Source of the DNA: Vibrio mimicus
GTDB lineage: Bacteria > Pseudomonadota > Gammaproteobacteria > Enterobacterales > Vibrionaceae
Reading direction: 5' to 3'
Assembly (NCBI RefSeq): GCF_019048845.1
Contig: NZ_CP077426.1
Coordinates: 2,713,501-2,777,500 of the forward strand
DNA: 64,000 bases
Shown one piece after another: positions 20,391 through 29,633 of the stretch; position 1 is the stretch's first letter, and each line of letters begins with the position of its first letter. A program made the translations under genes and the position numbers. The notes beneath the pieces were generated by a model. That model saw only the letters and a list, made by a program, of their open reading frames with translations. It did no database searches and had not been told where the DNA came from.

Positions 20391-20418
20391 ATTATCTCGA
20401 CTCGACAATAATTGTCAA
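20391..20418 (-). promoter_or_regulatory. Promoter of oadGAB with overlapping palindrome
   Basis: On the minus strand TTGACA (20413-20418) and GATAAT (20391-20396) are 16 bases apart, predicting a start about 70 bases before oadG. A perfect 13-base palindrome, GACAATAATTGTC (20404-20416), covers the -35 end and spacer and may be an operator; the regulator is unknown. The rest of 20419-20647 shows no gene. Confidence 0.7.
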
Positions 20419-20647
20419 TTTGGTTACAAGCACTCTTTTAGCTTGGACACAAACTGGAACAAAAAATCACCAATTCCAGTTCCTTAAATAACTAAGGGGT
20501 CACCATATGAGGTCGCTTTTTCACCTATTTCAATTAAGTTACCGTGGAAACAGAGAAAATACTGCGATGAGGTTAATATAGCGGCAAATATCCTCAACAA
20601 AACAACACGTTGTAAAGTGGGAATAAATAGAGTGAACGATAGATGTA

Positions 20648-20679
20648 AAAAAGCCCTGCATTTACATGCAGGGCTTTTT
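20648..20679. terminator. Terminator after the tRNA array
   Basis: A 14-bp stem (AAAAAGCCCTGCAT / ATGCAGGGCTTTTT) with loop TTAC, A and T runs on both sides. It ends the minus-strand tRNA transcript. Confidence 0.92.
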
Positions 20680-20685
20680 CTAATA

Positions 20686-20762
20686 TGGCGCGCTCGAGAG
20701 GATTCGAACCTCTGACCGCCTGGTTCGTAGCCAGGTACTCTATCCAGCTGAGCTACGAGCGC
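20686..20762 (-). tRNA. tRNA-Arg(ACG)
   Basis: 77 bases with encoded CCA; anticodon loop CTACGAA gives ACG. Acceptor 5' strand GCGCTCG (type A) pairs with CGAGCGC. Last gene of the array in transcription order. Confidence 0.98.
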
Positions 20763-20835
20763 GCAATTTTTTTAATGATTCGACACCGAAATTTCAGCAT
20801 CAGGGAATTACCCTTCTATCTTAACGAGATAAGAG

Positions 20836-20912
20836 TGGCGCGTCCGAGAGGATTCGAACCTCTGACCGCCTGGTTCGTAGCCAGGTACTCTATCCAGCTG
20901 AGCTACGGACGC
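20836..20912 (-). tRNA. tRNA-Arg(ACG)
   Basis: 77 bases with CCA and ACG anticodon. Acceptor GCGTCCG (type B) differs from the neighbouring copy by compensated changes only in the acceptor stem. Confidence 0.98.
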
Positions 20913-20967
20913 GCAGGCTTTGATTGTTTTCACAATCGACTCCCGAAACTTCAGGAGTTTTAAATAG

Positions 20968-21044
20968 TGGCGCGCTCGAGAGGATTCGAACCTCTGACCG
21001 CCTGGTTCGTAGCCAGGTACTCTATCCAGCTGAGCTACGAGCGC
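20968..21044 (-). tRNA. tRNA-Arg(ACG)
   Basis: 77 bases, ACG anticodon, type A acceptor (GCGCTCG). Sequence identical to the copy at 20686, 282 bases away. Confidence 0.98.
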
Positions 21045-21117
21045 GCAATTTTTTTAATGATTCGATACCGAAATTTCAGTATCAGGGTATTACCCTTCTC
21101 TCTTAACGAGATAAGAG

Positions 21118-21194
21118 TGGCGCGTCCGAGAGGATTCGAACCTCTGACCGCCTGGTTCGTAGCCAGGTACTCTATCCAGCTGAGCTACGGACGC
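21118..21194 (-). tRNA. tRNA-Arg(ACG)
   Basis: 77 bases, ACG anticodon, type B acceptor (GCGTCCG). Identical to the copy at 20836, again 282 bases away. Confidence 0.98.
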
Positions 21195-21248
21195 GCAGGC
21201 TTTGATTGTTTTCACAATCGACTCCCGAAACTTCAGGAGTTTAAATAG

Positions 21249-21325
21249 TGGCGCGCTCGAGAGGATTCGAACCTCTGACCGCCTGGTTCGTAGCCAGGTA
21301 CTCTATCCAGCTGAGCTACGAGCGC
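21249..21325 (-). tRNA. tRNA-Arg(ACG)
   Basis: 77 bases, ACG anticodon, type A acceptor; the third type A copy, 281 bases from the second. Confidence 0.98.
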
Positions 21326-21391
21326 GCAGGTTGTGAACTATATCACAAATATTTTCTTCTAGAACAAAAAAATTGACCATAGGCCAATAAA

Positions 21392-21484
21392 TGGCGGTGA
21401 GGGAGGGATTCGAACCCTCGATACGGCTATAAACCGTATACTCCCTTAGCAGGGGAGCGCCTTCAGCCTCTCGGCCACCTCACC
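21392..21484 (-). tRNA. tRNA-Ser(GCT)
   Basis: 93 bases with CCA, long variable arm typical of class II tRNAs and anticodon GCT in loop CTGCTAA. Acceptor GGTGAGG pairs fully with CCTCACC. Confidence 0.98.
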
Positions 21485-21506
21485 ACTTTCATATTCTAGA
21501 AGAATA

Positions 21507-21583
21507 TGGCGCGTCCGAGAGGATTCGAACCTCTGACCGCCTGGTTCGTAGCCAGGTACTCTATCCAGCTGAGCTACGGACGC
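21507..21583 (-). tRNA. tRNA-Arg(ACG)
   Basis: 77 bases, ACG anticodon, type B acceptor; lies between the two tRNA-Ser genes. Confidence 0.98.
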
Positions 21584-21616
21584 GCTGTGGCTTATCGAAA
21601 TAAGCATTGCAAGAAA

Positions 21617-21709
21617 TGGCGGTGAAGGAGGGATTCGAACCCTCGATACGGCTATAAACCGTATACTCCCTTAGCAGGGGAGCGCCTTCAGCCTCTCGGC
21701 CACCTCACC
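21617..21709 (-). tRNA. tRNA-Ser(GCT)
   Basis: 93 bases, anticodon GCT. It differs from the other tRNA-Ser copy by one base in the 3' acceptor strand (CTTCACC), making a G-U pair. First gene of the array after the promoter. Confidence 0.98.
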
Positions 21710-21724
21710 GTCTTGCGGAGGCAC

Positions 21725-21752
21725 ATATTACGATTTACCAAAAATATGTCAA
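21725..21752 (-). promoter_or_regulatory. Promoter of the tRNA array
   Basis: Minus-strand TTGACA (21747-21752), 16-base spacer, TAATAT (21725-21730), followed by the GC-rich stretch GTGCCTCCGC just before the first tRNA-Ser. A GC-rich discriminator is typical of stable RNA promoters under stringent control. Confidence 0.75.
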
Positions 21753-21854
21753 ACACTTTCTTGGAGAAAACTGGGCAAAACAGCTCAACCGTTGGCAAAT
21801 TAACCAAAGCGATGAGAATTTGCACTTTATAAGTAAAAACACGGGGATAAACAA

Positions 21855-21881
21855 AAAGGTCGGCGTTTACTGCCGACCTTT
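21855..21881 (-). terminator. Terminator after csrA
   Basis: Stem AAAGGTCGGC / GCCGACCTTT with a 7-base loop, followed on the minus strand by further T residues. Confidence 0.88.
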
Positions 21882-21890
21882 CTTCGATAA

Positions 21891-22088
21891 TTAGTAGTTG
21901 CCTGACGCAACACCACCATTACCTTTTTCAGCTTGAATGCGCATGTAGATTTCTTCACGGTGCACAGACACTTCTTTTGGTGCATTCACACCGATACGGA
22001 CCTGGTTACCTTTTACGCCCAATACTGTTACGGTCACTTCGTCACCGATCATCAGGGTTTCGCCAACACGGCGAGTCAAAATAAGCAT
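21891..22088 (-). CDS. csrA: Carbon storage regulator CsrA
   Basis: 65 residues, normal size. It begins [16 protein letters not shown] and holds [14 protein letters not shown], the RNA-contacting parts of the small dimeric beta-sheet protein that binds GGA motifs in mRNA leaders. In Vibrio it acts in the VarS/VarA-CsrB/C/D circuit upstream of quorum sensing and virulence. A strong site (AAGGAG) precedes the ATG and itself carries a GGA, so self-regulation is plausible. It lies between lysC/alaS and the tRNA array, the classical gammaproteobacterial position. Confidence 0.98.
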   Translation of the reverse strand: MLILTRRVGETLMIGDEVTVTVLGVKGNQVRIGVNAPKEVSVHREEIYMRIQAEKGNGGVASGNY

Positions 22089-22179
22089 TCTTAGCTCCTT
22101 GAGTAATCTCTGTATTTTTTTGCAACCACACTATTATCCATCAAAAGTCATGACATCGTAAACTCTCAATGGAGCCCGT

Positions 22180-23367
22180 TTAACCTAAAAAGGTTTGTTT
22201 TACACCAAACTCTTGAGTGATTTCCGATGTCACATAGGTGTCGTGCAAAATATTAGCAGCACGATCCACATGTGCAGGATCCAACATTAGCATAGATGAT
22301 TGTTCCGAGGCCGAGACATAACGCACACCGATGCCATGTTCAGCTAAGGTTGTACGAGCGTGAGTCACAAGTGCTCCAGCTTGTAAACCGACCTTAGTGA
22401 TTAGGCTTATTGATTCTGAGCCACGGATTTTATCAGCGCAAACCAATTCTAGCTTAGCATAAGCATCTCGCTTAATGACCAGTGCACTATTTTCAGGCCC
22501 TTCCAGTGTAGTGCAGACTTCCACACCGAGCATCTGGCACTGCTTGATAGTGCTAGCCAGAGATTCACTTGCAACCATAACCAAAGTCATCTCCCTTTGA
22601 ATTGCGATGCCACAAACAGCGTGGGTAACGGCATCCCCCTTAATGAGGCTACCTTGATTCAGTTCAAACGTTGACAGTACACGCAGTGGAACAGAATGTT
22701 TCCAAGCATACTGCACACAAGGCAGATGTAATACTTTCGCGCCTTTGCGCGCCATCTCTTCCATAGATGGAAAGTCAATCACATCCAGCTTACGCGCGGT
22801 AGGCACAACTCTTGGGTCACAAGTGTATACACCATCAACATCGGTAAAAATCTGACACTCATCCGCTTTCAGCGCACCCGCCAATGCTACTGCACTGGTA
22901 TCTGAGCCACCACGACCCAAAGTGGTGATATCCCCATTTTCATTAATCCCCTGAAAACCGGCGACTATCACAATAAAATCTTGATCCAGTAGCTCGGTAA
23001 TCGTTCGAGTATCAATATGTTTAATCGTTGCGTCATTGTGTTGATTATCCGTCACAATTTTCGCTTGAGCTCCGGTTAGTGAGCGGGCTGCATAGCCCAT
23101 TTTATGCAGTGTCATCGCCACCAAGGCCATCGACACCTGCTCACCAGCAGAGAGCAAAACATCAAGTTCCCTAGCATTTGGCACACTATCGACTTGTTGA
23201 GCTAAACTCACCAGTCGATTGGTTTCTCCTGCCATGGCAGAAACTACCACAACAACTTGATTACCATCATTCTTCGCCTTAATGATGTGTTCAGCTACGG
23301 TTTGCATTCTTTCAATTGAACCCACCGAAGTTCCGCCGAACTTTTGCACGATAAGGGGCTTTTTCAC
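22180..23367 (-). CDS. lysC: Aspartate kinase
   Basis: 395 residues with the kinase signature KFGGTSVGS at the N-terminus, LGRGGSDTSAVALA in the catalytic domain and two C-terminal ACT domains (about 250-395). It phosphorylates aspartate at the entry to lysine, threonine and methionine synthesis. It is a monofunctional enzyme without a homoserine dehydrogenase domain. No lysine riboswitch is evident in the 200 bases upstream. Confidence 0.95.
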   Translation of the reverse strand: MKKPLIVQKFGGTSVGSIERMQTVAEHIIKAKNDGNQVVVVVSAMAGETNRLVSLAQQVDSVPNARELDVLLSAGEQVSMALVAMTLHKMGYAARSLTGAQAKIVTDNQHNDATIKHIDTRTITELLDQDFIVIVAGFQGINENGDITTLGRGGSDTSAVALAGALKADECQIFTDVDGVYTCDPRVVPTARKLDVIDFPSMEEMARKGAKVLHLPCVQYAWKHSVPLRVLSTFELNQGSLIKGDAVTHAVCGIAIQREMTLVMVASESLASTIKQCQMLGVEVCTTLEGPENSALVIKRDAYAKLELVCADKIRGSESISLITKVGLQAGALVTHARTTLAEHGIGVRYVSASEQSSMLMLDPAHVDRAANILHDTYVTSEITQEFGVKQTFLG

Positions 23368-23522
23368 CAGTATTCACCTTCCCAAGACCAAAGTCTCATC
23401 GGGATCAAAGTGCTCTGACATTCTTGTCGGACAACATTTGATCGTTACTAAAATAAAACCAAGCAGCTAATTGGCTTCGTCTATTTCTGGGCCAATTAAA
23501 CCACTTGGTTTGCTCGATAAAA

Positions 23523-23556
23523 TTATGCTCAATCAAAAAATATTGATTGAGCATAA
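23523..23556 (-). terminator. Terminator after alaS
   Basis: A 13-bp stem (TTATGCTCAATCA / TGATTGAGCATAA) followed on the minus strand by TTTTAT, 15 bases after the alaS stop. The remainder of 23368-23522 shows no gene. Confidence 0.85.
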
Positions 23557-23570
23557 AGTATTTATCGCAG

Positions 23571-26153
23571 TTATAGACGCTCGGTAATCCAAGCGTCAAC
23601 AGACTCTAAGGCCGATGGCAGAGCTTGAGCATCTGTCCCTCCAGCTTGAGCCATATCAGGGCGACCACCGCCTTTACCACCGACTTGCAAGGCAACCATG
23701 TTCACCAATTCACCCGCTTTGACTTTGCTGGTTAAATCGTTGGTCACACCAGCGATCAAGCCCACTTTGCCATCCGCCACGTTGCCTAGCATGATGATAC
23801 CGCTGCCTAGTTGATTTTTCAGATCGTCAACCATGCCACGCAGTGCTTTGTTGTCAGCGCCATTCAACCCGGCAACCAACACATTCACACCCGCGATCTG
23901 CTTAACTTGATTGATTAGTCCTGCGCTCTCTTTAGCGGCCAGTTTATCTTTCAGTTGCTGAATTTCTTTCTCTAGCAATTTGGCTTTAGCGGCCATCTCA
24001 ACAACTTTTGCGTCATGCTGCGCTTGCTGCGCTTCGATATAATCAAGCGCACCTTCACCAGTCACCGCTTCAATACGGCGAATACCCGCAGCAATACCAC
24101 CTTCAGAGATGATCTTAAACAGTCCAATATCACCCGTGTTGCTCGCGTGGATACCACCACACAGCTCAGTTGAGAAATCTCCCATTGAGAGCACACGAAC
24201 TTGGTCGTCATATTTCTCACCAAACAGCGCCATCGCACCTTTCGCTTTCGCTTCATCAATATTCATGATGTTGGTTTCGATGCTGTGGTTACGACGAACT
24301 TCTTGGTTCACTAAACGTTCTACTTCTTTGATCTCAGCAGCAGTCATCGCTTCCAGATGTGAGAAGTCAAAACGCAGTGTTTCAGCACGAACCAGAGAGC
24401 CTTTCTGTGCAACATGTTCACCCAACACTTTACGGAGTGCCGCATGCAGCAAGTGAGTCGCAGAGTGGTTAAGTGAAATTGCGGCACGGCGCTGTTCATC
24501 GACAATCGCATCAACTTGATCGCCTTTGGCTAACACACCTTGTGCCAAAACACCGTGATGCGCAATTGCGTTACCCAACTTGTGCGTGTCTTCCACATGG
24601 AAGATTCCCGCTTCGGTTTTTAGCACGCCAGTATCGCCACATTGGCCACCAGATTCAGCGTAGAATGGCGTGTTGTCCAATACGATGATCGCTTTATCAC
24701 CGGCTGACAGCGCAGAAACTTCTGCACCTTCAACGAACATCTCGCGCACCACGCTTTGGCCACGGCTCGCCGTGTAACCGCAGAACTCAGTATTGGTTGC
24801 CGATTTGATCAGCGAGTTATAGTCAGTCCCAAACTGGCCCGCCTCACGAGCACGCTGGCGCTGCTCTTCCATCGCTTTTTCAAAACCGGCTTCATCAATG
24901 CTAAAGCCACGCTCACGCGCCACATCATTAGTTAAATCCGCAGGGAAACCGTAGGTGTCGTAGAGTTTGAAGACGGTTTCACCGTCTAGCACCTTGCCCG
25001 ACAGTTGATCCAGTGCGTCATTCAGAATGCTCATACCGCGATCGAGCGTACGACCAAAGTTTTCTTCTTCAATGCGAAGGACTTTTTCAACCAGAGCTTG
25101 CTGCTTTTTCAGCTCAGCGCCAGCGGTGCCCATCACTTCTGCCAATGGCCCCACCAACTTGTGGAAGAATGCACCTTGCGCACCGAGCTTATTGCCATGA
25201 CGAACTGCACGACGAATGATACGGCGCAGCACATAACCACGACCTTCATTCGAAGGCATCACGCCATCCACAATCAAAAAGGCACATGAACGGATGTGAT
25301 CCGCGACAACACGCAGTGATTGATTAGTCAGATCTTGGTACCCAATTGCGTCTGCGGCTGCTTTGATCAGTGTTTGGAATACGTCGATTTCGTAGTTGGA
25401 GTGCACGCCTTGCATGATCGCGGAAATGCGCTCAATACCCATACCCGTATCTACAGATGGCTTAGGTAGCGGCTCCATCGTGCCATCCGCATGACGGTTG
25501 AACTGCATGAAAACGTTGTTCCAGATTTCGATGAAGCGATCGCCATCTTCTTCAGGTGAACCCGGAGGTCCGCCCCAAATGTGCTCGCCGTGGTCATAGA
25601 AGATTTCGGTACATGGGCCGCAAGGACCAGTGTCACCCATCTGCCAGAAGTTGTCAGAATCGAACTTCTTGCCACCTTTTTTATCGCCGATACGAATAAT
25701 GCGGTCAGCAGGAATGCCGACTTTTTTATTCCAAATATCAAAGGCTTCATCATCGGTTTCATAAACCGTCACAAGCAAGCGCTCTTTCGGCAGTTGCAGA
25801 ACGTCAGTCAGAAACTCCCATGCATACTGGATCGCATCTTCTTTGAAATAGTCACCGAAACTGAAGTTTCCCAGCATTTCGAAGAAAGTGTGGTGACGTG
25901 CGGTGAAACCGACGTTTTCTAGGTCATTGTGCTTACCGCCCGCGCGGACACAACGTTGAGCGGTCGTGGCGCGAGTGTAGGCGCGCTTTTCCAAGCCCAA
26001 GAAACAGTCTTTAAATTGGTTCATTCCTGCGTTGGTAAACAGCAGGGTCGGATCGTTAGCAGGCACCAGAGAAGAACTTTCTACAATTTGGTGACCTTTG
26101 CTTTCAAAGAATGAGAGGAACGCGCGGCGCACCTCATCCGTGCTCATAAACAT
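23571..26153 (-). CDS. alaS: Alanine-tRNA ligase
   Basis: 860 residues from [16 protein letters not shown] eight bases before the ATG at 26153 supports this start over the Met two codons later. Class II core: [15 protein letters not shown] (motif 2 region) and the N-terminal catalytic domain. The editing domain has the zinc motif HSATHLLH and [15 protein letters not shown]-terminal coiled coil and DHHA1 domain ([15 protein letters not shown]) end the protein. It charges tRNA-Ala and clears mischarged Ser/Gly. Confidence 0.98.
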   Translation of the reverse strand: MFMSTDEVRRAFLSFFESKGHQIVESSSLVPANDPTLLFTNAGMNQFKDCFLGLEKRAYTRATTAQRCVRAGGKHNDLENVGFTARHHTFFEMLGNFSFGDYFKEDAIQYAWEFLTDVLQLPKERLLVTVYETDDEAFDIWNKKVGIPADRIIRIGDKKGGKKFDSDNFWQMGDTGPCGPCTEIFYDHGEHIWGGPPGSPEEDGDRFIEIWNNVFMQFNRHADGTMEPLPKPSVDTGMGIERISAIMQGVHSNYEIDVFQTLIKAAADAIGYQDLTNQSLRVVADHIRSCAFLIVDGVMPSNEGRGYVLRRIIRRAVRHGNKLGAQGAFFHKLVGPLAEVMGTAGAELKKQQALVEKVLRIEEENFGRTLDRGMSILNDALDQLSGKVLDGETVFKLYDTYGFPADLTNDVARERGFSIDEAGFEKAMEEQRQRAREAGQFGTDYNSLIKSATNTEFCGYTASRGQSVVREMFVEGAEVSALSAGDKAIIVLDNTPFYAESGGQCGDTGVLKTEAGIFHVEDTHKLGNAIAHHGVLAQGVLAKGDQVDAIVDEQRRAAISLNHSATHLLHAALRKVLGEHVAQKGSLVRAETLRFDFSHLEAMTAAEIKEVERLVNQEVRRNHSIETNIMNIDEAKAKGAMALFGEKYDDQVRVLSMGDFSTELCGGIHASNTGDIGLFKIISEGGIAAGIRRIEAVTGEGALDYIEAQQAQHDAKVVEMAAKAKLLEKEIQQLKDKLAAKESAGLINQVKQIAGVNVLVAGLNGADNKALRGMVDDLKNQLGSGIIMLGNVADGKVGLIAGVTNDLTSKVKAGELVNMVALQVGGKGGGRPDMAQAGGTDAQALPSALESVDAWITERL

Positions 26154-26313
26154 GCAGCTCTTCCTGAAATACTCAAGTTAGAATTTTGCGCTATTGTAAA
26201 GCAAGGATAACAGTTCGCCTAGTTTCTTCTCTTCAGCAAACTGAATGTGTGTCGAGCAGCAGCTCCGCCAAGATGAGCGGGATTAATAAGAGGTATGTAG
26301 AGGATGAAAGCGA

Positions 26314-26772
26314 TTACTCATCACTCTCACTGGCTTGAAGCGCATAACGGATTTGGTCAAAGTTGAAACCACGGTACTGTAAGTACCGAACTTGTTTGGC
26401 GTATTGCGATCGCTCGTGGCTGATGCCGCTTTTGAATTTCTTGTGTGCGACTTCTTTCGCTAGTTCAAACCAATCTATCGTTTGCTCGGCGAGAATTTGC
26501 TCAATCACCTCTTCCGCGATCCGCTTTTCTTTGAGTTGCTGGCGCAAACGCTGCTCACCGTAACCTTTATGAACGATTTGTCGAGCCTGACTGGCTGCGT
26601 AACGGGCATCACTCAAATACCCTAGCTCTAAAACATACTTCACAACCTCATCAATCACTTCAGCAGGATGACCTTTGAGCGCTAATTTTTGGTGTAGCTC
26701 ATATTCGCTATGATCGCGGCGACTCAGAAGTTGCAAGGCACTTTGTCGGCAAGTAGCTAAGTCGAGGCTCAC
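26314..26772 (-). CDS. recX: RecA regulator RecX
   Basis: 152 residues, mostly alpha-helical three-helix repeats with the RecX motif YELHQKLALKGH and LGYLSDARYAAS. RecX caps and modulates RecA filaments. It follows recA on the same strand beyond a terminator, so some read-through likely expresses it, as known in E. coli. Confidence 0.95.
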   Translation of the reverse strand: MSLDLATCRQSALQLLSRRDHSEYELHQKLALKGHPAEVIDEVVKYVLELGYLSDARYAASQARQIVHKGYGEQRLRQQLKEKRIAEEVIEQILAEQTIDWFELAKEVAHKKFKSGISHERSQYAKQVRYLQYRGFNFDQIRYALQASESDE

Positions 26773-26831
26773 GGAATTCTCCTGTTAGACTAAAAGTGAG
26801 TTTGGATTCACTCACAATTTGCAGCCAAAAA

Positions 26832-26854
26832 GAAGCCCTGCATTGCAGGGCTTC
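26832..26854 (-). terminator. Terminator after recA
   Basis: Stem GAAGCCCTG / CAGGGCTTC (extendable to 11 bp) with TTTTT on the minus strand, between recA and recX. Confidence 0.88.
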
Positions 26855-26902
26855 ATAAAATCGATATTTAGACGCTGAAACTCTCTGAGTTCAGCCGGTC
26901 GA

Positions 26903-27967
26903 TTAAAACTCTTCTGGCACTGCACCAAATTCTACATCATCAGCGGCAGAAGCCGTTTCACCAGTCAGTTGCATGTTTTCTGGGTTAAGCAGCATTTCAC
27001 GCAGTTTTTTGTCTAGCGTCTTAGCAATTTCTGTGTTTTCTTTCAGATATTTGCACGCATTCGCTTTACCTTGGCCGATTTTATCGCCGTTGTAGCTGTA
27101 CCAAGCACCTGACTTTTCAACCATTTTGTGTTTCACACCAAGATCGATCAATTCACCTTCACGATTGAAACCTTGACCGTACATGATCTGAGTGTTGGCT
27201 TCTTTAAACGGCGCCGCAATCTTGTTCTTTACTACTTTGATGCGCGTTTCGTTGCCTACCACTTCTTCGCCTTCTTTAATTGCGCCAGTACGGCGAATAT
27301 CAAGACGAACAGAAGCGTAGAATTTCAGTGCGTTACCACCAGTGGTAGTTTCTGGGTTGCCAAACATCACACCAATCTTCATACGAATTTGGTTGATGAA
27401 GATACACATACAGTTGGATTGCTTCAGATTACCCGTCAGTTTACGCATCGCTTGCGACAACATACGCGCTTGAAGACCCATGTGGCTATCGCCCATTTCG
27501 CCTTCAATTTCCGCTTTTGGTGTCAAAGCCGCGACTGAGTCGACAACAATCACATCCACGGCACCAGAGCGAGCCAGTGCATCACAAATTTCCAGTGCTT
27601 GCTCGCCGGTATCTGGCTGAGAAACCAGTAGCTCATCGATATTCACGCCCAATTTTTTGGCATAAACCGGATCCAGTGCGTGCTCGGCATCGATAAACGC
27701 ACAGGTTTTACCTTCACGTTGTGCAGCAGCAATCAGTTCCAGAGTCAGTGTCGTTTTACCCGAAGATTCAGGGCCAAAGATCTCAACGATACGCCCCATT
27801 GGTAGACCACCCGCACCCAACGCGATATCCAGAGACAGAGAACCGGTCGAAATGGTTTCTACATCCATCGCGCGGTTGTCGCCTAAGCGCATGATGGAGC
27901 CTTTACCAAATTGCTTTTCAATTTGACCGAGGGCGGCCGCAAGTGCCTTCTGTTTATTCTCGTCCAT
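26903..27967 (-). CDS. recA: Recombinase RecA
   Basis: Start at 27967 ([14 protein letters not shown]) gives 354 residues, the V. cholerae RecA length; the longer frame to 28141 runs across the promoter and LexA box. Walker [20 protein letters not shown], and the C-terminal acidic tail are present. RecA does strand exchange and triggers LexA self-cleavage in the SOS response. Flanked by pncC upstream and recX downstream. Confidence 0.98.
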   Translation of the reverse strand: MDENKQKALAAALGQIEKQFGKGSIMRLGDNRAMDVETISTGSLSLDIALGAGGLPMGRIVEIFGPESSGKTTLTLELIAAAQREGKTCAFIDAEHALDPVYAKKLGVNIDELLVSQPDTGEQALEICDALARSGAVDVIVVDSVAALTPKAEIEGEMGDSHMGLQARMLSQAMRKLTGNLKQSNCMCIFINQIRMKIGVMFGNPETTTGGNALKFYASVRLDIRRTGAIKEGEEVVGNETRIKVVKNKIAAPFKEANTQIMYGQGFNREGELIDLGVKHKMVEKSGAWYSYNGDKIGQGKANACKYLKENTEIAKTLDKKLREMLLNPENMQLTGETASAADDVEFGAVPEEF

Positions 27968-28054
27968 TACTCTCTCCGGATAGTCACTCTCAGGTGATAG
28001 GTAATTGTGTCGAAATCGGGTCGACGCTGATTTGTCATGTTGGGGTTCATTATA

Positions 28055-28070
28055 CTGTTGATTTGTACAG
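28055..28070 (-). promoter_or_regulatory. LexA (SOS) box of recA
   Basis: CTGT-N8-ACAG (CTGTTGATTTGTACAG), matching the gammaproteobacterial LexA consensus, 88 bases before the recA start. It sits in the recA-pncC gap, so SOS control of recA is expected. Confidence 0.9.
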
Positions 28071-28100
28071 TGTCCACCCCTGTATAGAAAAAAGTTTGGC

Positions 28101-28607
28101 TCAGTTAACGTTTTGAACCTGATCTGCTGCGAGATGCTCAATCAAGCTTTGCAACACATGCGCTATGGCTTGCTGACGCACTTGTTCGCGATCACCCGTA
28201 AAGTGGCACGTTTCCACTTTGAGCCAACCTTGAACACTGGCAAAGCCAAAGCAGACGGTGCCAACTGGCTTTTCTGCACTACCGCCACCGGGACCAGCAA
28301 TGCCACTAATCGCAGCCGCTAGCGTAGCCTTTGAATGCAAGAGTGCACCGAGCGCCATCTCTTCAACGGTCTGTTCAGAAACCGCACCAAATTGTTGTAA
28401 CGTTGCTTCTCGAACGCCGATCATCTCTTGTTTGGCTTCATTACTGTAAGTCACAAAACTGCGATCAAACCATGCAGAGCTTCCGGCCACTTCAGTCACC
28501 CAATAAGCCACTCCACCGCCGGTGCAAGATTCCGCCGTGGTAAGGATCTGCTGCTGCTTGGCAAGTAAGAGTCCTAGCTGTTGACTCATTAATAATGGTG
28601 TTCTCAT
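28101..28607 (-). CDS. pncC: Nicotinamide-nucleotide amidase PncC (CinA C-terminal domain)
   Basis: 168 residues: a stand-alone CinA C-terminal domain with [25 protein letters not shown] active-site region and [10 protein letters not shown]. It turns nicotinamide mononucleotide into nicotinate mononucleotide in pyridine salvage. Start could be the Met at 28589 instead. It is upstream of recA on the same strand, a common arrangement. Confidence 0.93.
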   Translation of the reverse strand: MRTPLLMSQQLGLLLAKQQQILTTAESCTGGGVAYWVTEVAGSSAWFDRSFVTYSNEAKQEMIGVREATLQQFGAVSEQTVEEMALGALLHSKATLAAAISGIAGPGGGSAEKPVGTVCFGFASVQGWLKVETCHFTGDREQVRQQAIAHVLQSLIEHLAADQVQNVN

Positions 28608-28649
28608 GCTCAGTTTTCTCGTCTGTTTAGCATTAGCCCAAAAACACGC

Positions 28650-29501
28650 CTAGGCCTTCACTGTTTTTTGTTTATTCCATGCAATTAAAATGACCGCCGG
28701 AAGGTTCATCAGCACACCATATAATAAAGGCGTTAATGCCAATTCGGGTTGCTGAAGTTGGACAATCGCGACAAAAATTGCAGTGCCCGCGTTTTGTATC
28801 CCCACTTCAATGGCAAAGGTTTTGGTTAGTTTCGCATCACCAGACAGAAGCTTAGCGCAAACCACCCCAAGCCCCATGCCTAAGAGGCAAAGCAGCAGTA
28901 CCATTAATGCGGCAACGGAAAATAGCTGTGTAAAAACGGGGGTATTCGCCGCCAGAGTCACGGCAACGGTAAAGAACAATGCCCACAACGCCGTTTTTCC
29001 GGCGAATGCCGAGAACTGGTGAAAGCGCACATCTTTGCAGAAATGGTGTAACAACATGCCCAAAGTGACAGGCAACAGAGTCACGACCATCAGCTGTAAG
29101 ATGGCGGTTTTTAAAGGAATGATCGTAGAGACATCGGTTAGCACCAGAGGTAATAGCAACGGCAAACTGAAAGGAATAATTAAGCTACTCACAGCCGTCA
29201 TCGTGATCGAAAGTGCCGCATCCCCTCCTGCTAAGTGGCTAATCGCATTTGATGATGCCCCACCCGGAGCCAAAGCTAAAATCCACAATCCAACGGCCAC
29301 CACTTCTGGCAAAGCGAAAGTATGGATCAGCAGATAAGCGATAAGTGGTAACCCAACCAGCTGCGCGGTAAGCCCAAGGGCAATTTTGCCTGGGTATTCA
29401 CTCACTCGCTTGAAGTCTGCCACTGATAAGGTAATACCGACACAAAACATCATCCAAGCGAGCGCGATAGGAAGCCCAATTGTTAACATTAATTGCGCCA
29501 T
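28650..29501 (-). CDS. Bile acid:sodium symporter (BASS) family transporter
   Basis: 283 residues with about nine or ten membrane helices; the characteristic ALAPGGASSNAISHLAGGD and EVGIQNAGTAIFVA motifs match the crossover sodium-site regions of BASS/YocS-like proteins. The family moves organic anions with sodium; the substrate here cannot be read from sequence. It lies downstream of the sulfate operon but beyond its terminator. Confidence 0.88.
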   Translation of the reverse strand: MAQLMLTIGLPIALAWMMFCVGITLSVADFKRVSEYPGKIALGLTAQLVGLPLIAYLLIHTFALPEVVAVGLWILALAPGGASSNAISHLAGGDAALSITMTAVSSLIIPFSLPLLLPLVLTDVSTIIPLKTAILQLMVVTLLPVTLGMLLHHFCKDVRFHQFSAFAGKTALWALFFTVAVTLAANTPVFTQLFSVAALMVLLLCLLGMGLGVVCAKLLSGDAKLTKTFAIEVGIQNAGTAIFVAIVQLQQPELALTPLLYGVLMNLPAVILIAWNKQKTVKA

Positions 29502-29608
29502 ACTGTCCCCCTTCAGGTTTGCTTTTTCACAAAATTTGAATGTTATTGGGTAAAAACATCAGCAAAACTACCGGATTAAGAGGGAATTGCAATCTTCATA
29601 AAAACAAA

Positions 29609-29626
29609 GAGTGCCTTTTGGCACTC
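29609..29626 (-). terminator. Terminator after cysA
   Basis: GAGTGCC-TTTT-GGCACTC stem followed on the minus strand by TTTGTTTTT, 8 bases after the cysA stop. Confidence 0.85.
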
Positions 29627-29633
29627 CTCTCAA

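Larger units (their letters stand above)
20686..21325 (-). repeat. Tandem duplication of a two-tRNA unit of about 282 bp
   Basis: Unit 20686-20967 (type A tRNA-Arg, 73-base spacer, type B tRNA-Arg, 55-base spacer) recurs almost unchanged at 20968-21248, including both spacers, and a third copy begins with the type A gene at 21249. Spacer differences are a few substitutions (for example GACACC versus GATACC) and one T. Confidence 0.93.

Noticed and set aside
20685-21248. Open frames with repeated ARSRGFEPLTAWFVARYS-like proteins on the plus strand
   Set aside because: They are antisense reads of tRNA-Arg genes, a familiar false protein family.
20686-21709. Regular repeats with spacers resembling a CRISPR array
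   Set aside because: The repeats are 77-base tRNAs with cloverleaf pairing and CCA ends; spacers are themselves repeated.
23368-23570. Lysine riboswitch before lysC
   Set aside because: The gap is only 200 bases and is largely taken by the alaS terminator region; the expected conserved stems were not seen by eye.
27968-28141. N-terminal extension of RecA by 58 residues
   Set aside because: It covers the LexA box and promoter and is absent from the family; the start at 27967 gives the normal 354 residues.
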